A stretch of DNA of 8,167 nucleotides. Origin: Gammaproteobacteria bacterium (GTDB taxonomy: Bacteria; Pseudomonadota; Gammaproteobacteria; UBA4575). The translations under genes were made by a program, and so were the position numbers. Positions 6,831 to 8,167 of this stretch are shown piece after piece. The stretch covers positions 1 through 8,167 of the forward strand of contig JANQKJ010000254.1 of assembly GCA_028281205.1 (NCBI GenBank), given 5' to 3'. A model generated the notes under the pieces. That model was not told where the DNA came from. It worked only from the letters and a program-made list of their open reading frames with translations, and ran no database searches. Positions within the stretch are counted from its first letter, which is position 1. Every line of letters starts with the position of its first letter.

Positions 6831-8167
6831 CTATTCTGATTTAGTGAATATATGCTTACGCTGAAGTGCCAATATTATCAATAGCAAAACAGATAAACTG
6901 CTGATTATTGCCCAATTTCCCCAGCGCGTGAATGGTGTATTACCCTCGATAGGCCAAACCTCCCCCGCAACCACATCATCAACAAATTGCCCGGTCTGAG
7001 CAATAATCTGACCTCGGTGATTAATAATAGCGCTAATACCTGTATTTGCTGCTCTGACCATATATCTTCCTGTTTCCAAAGTTCGCACGCGCGCAATCTG
7101 CAGATGCTGGTGAGGCGCCAAAGAATCACCAAACCAAGCATCGTTGGTAACATTAATCAGCAACTGCGCATCAGGCAAAGCACGATTAATCTCGTTACCA
7201 TAGGCTGCTTCATAACAAATAGAGACCCCTACAGGAATATCTTTTAACGAGACTATTGATGAACCTTCACCAGCACTCAAGTCTGACATTGGAATTGTCA
7301 CCAGGTTGCGGAAAAACTGGAATAGCCACCGAAATGGCAGATACTCTCCAAAAGGTACTAAATGCTGTTTATTGTATATTTGTAATTCATTACCTAAAGT
7401 GACCAAGGAGTTGAATACACGTTCTGTACCTGGTTCATAGGTAAAAACACCAGATATTAACTCTACATCATTATGTTTAAGCTGTTTTTCAAATAAGGGA
7501 ATAAAATCTTTATTTGCCACACGATAAAATGTCGGGATGGCTGTTTCCGGCCAGATAATAATCTGGCTGTCCCAATGCTGTGCCGTTAAATCTACATAGG
7601 TCTGATATACCTCGTTACGTCTTAATTTATCCCATTTCATTTCAAAAGGTATATTCGCTTGCACAGCGGCAATACGTACAGGTTCCAGTGTGCTTTTATT
7701 AGTCCAAGAAATATTATTAAGCGAATAATTCAGCCCCAACAATATACCAATAAAAACAAGCCATTTAATTTGGTCGGAATTGCTGGCAATTAAGCCTTGA
7801 AACACCGCTGCCGCAGTAAGTGCAATGATTGTGCTACCACCAAATACACCTAATATTGGAATAACTCCTGTCAGCGGTGCATCAACTAATACATGCCCCA
7901 TTAGCAACCATGGAAAACCAGTTAATATCCAACTACGCAGCCATTCAAATAACACCCATGTACACGCAAATATCAACACTTGCGATATCTTGTTAGTTAT
8001 TCTTAAAGACAAATACATGTATAGCTTCATGACACCCGCTGGGAACAAACTCAAAACCAAAATTCCAACAAACGTGATTGTTACCGCTGCTATCCAGGGG
8101 GCATTGCCATAGTCATATAAACTATTAAAAATCCACGATGTACCCACACCGAACATACCTATGCCAT
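6831..8167 (-). CDS. lnt: Apolipoprotein N-acyltransferase, N-terminus cut by window edge
   Basis: Lnt adds the third acyl chain to the N-terminal cysteine of lipoproteins in the inner membrane. This is the last maturation step and normally precedes Lol-dependent export, so LptE in this window would be a client. The frame stays open to the right edge. The Met at 8156 is internal: it aligns with the E. coli region before INWVY, so roughly 70 N-terminal residues are missing. Numbering from that Met, hydrophobic segments occur near 21-40, 58-70, 98-120 and 131-142. The nitrilase domain follows with the catalytic triad Glu204 (IIWPETAIP), Lys263 (YNKQHLVPFGE) and Cys314 (SICYE), equivalent to E267, K335 and C387 of E. 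coli. NDAWFG is at 338-343 and a C-terminal membrane helix at about 415-431. manC follows after 23 bp. Confidence 0.96.
   Translation of the reverse strand, partial: GIGMFGVGTSWIFNSLYDYGNAPWIAAVTITFVGILVLSLFPAGVMKLYMYLSLRITNKISQVLIFACTWVLFEWLRSWILTGFPWLLMGHVLVDAPLTGVIPILGVFGGSTIIALTAAAVFQGLIASNSDQIKWLVFIGILLGLNYSLNNISWTNKSTLEPVRIAAVQANIPFEMKWDKLRRNEVYQTYVDLTAQHWDSQIIIWPETAIPTFYRVANKDFIPLFEKQLKHNDVELISGVFTYEPGTERVFNSLVTLGNELQIYNKQHLVPFGEYLPFRWLFQFFRNLVTIPMSDLSAGEGSSIVSLKDIPVGVSICYEAAYGNEINRALPDAQLLINVTNDAWFGDSLAPHQHLQIARVRTLETGRYMVRAANTGISAIINHRGQIIAQTGQFVDDVVAGEVWPIEGNTPFTRWGNWAIISSLSVLLLIILALQRKHIFTKSE

Noticed and set aside
6905..8112. Frames at 6905-7153 (minus), 6987-7247 (plus) and 7825-8112 (plus)
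   Set aside because: All overlap lnt, whose catalytic triad and family motifs are intact in the main frame.
1..8167. Mobile element, CRISPR array, tRNA or defence system as an explanation for the inserted genes
   Set aside because: I saw no transposase, integrase, terminal inverted repeats, target-site duplications, spaced direct repeats or tRNA-like cloverleaf around manC, the reductase gene or elsewhere.

Overview
The window looks like chromosomal DNA of a moderately AT-rich gammaproteobacterium. The backbone is the conserved housekeeping order lnt ... leuS - lptE - holA, all on the minus strand. LptE, the LPS-transport lipoprotein, implies a Gram-negative outer membrane. LeuRS, Lnt, ManC and HolA all align by eye with their E. 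coli or Pseudomonas counterparts as I remember them. I cannot name a genus.

Layout from right to left, which is the direction of minus-strand transcription. lnt (apolipoprotein N-acyltransferase) enters from the right edge without its N-terminus. After 23 bp comes manC, a bifunctional mannose-1-phosphate guanylyltransferase / mannose-6-phosphate isomerase. A 465-bp gap without protein genes follows (4909-5373). It holds one strong intrinsic terminator that works on the PLUS strand, plus several possible hairpins, and may encode a small RNA. leuS and lptE follow as a tight pair 9 bp apart. A plus-strand gene for a tartronate-semialdehyde-reductase-like enzyme (GlxR/GarR family, 1044-1913) then interrupts the cluster, its 3' end overlapping the 3' end of lptE by 17 bp. 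holA, the DNA polymerase III delta subunit, is divergent from it, starts at a TTG codon and runs off the left edge.

Two themes stand out. Most genes serve envelope biogenesis (Lnt matures lipoproteins, LptE inserts LPS, ManC makes GDP-mannose for surface glycans) or core information processing (LeuRS, HolA). Two metabolic genes, manC and the reductase, sit inside the otherwise conserved cluster. The reductase is in the opposite orientation, so holA is cut off from leuS-lptE transcription and needs its own promoter in the 114-bp divergent spacer.

I found no insertion sequence, CRISPR array, tRNA, rRNA, phage gene or defence system, and nothing that amounts to a new multi-gene system. The best candidate for something undescribed is the possible plus-strand small RNA between leuS and manC.
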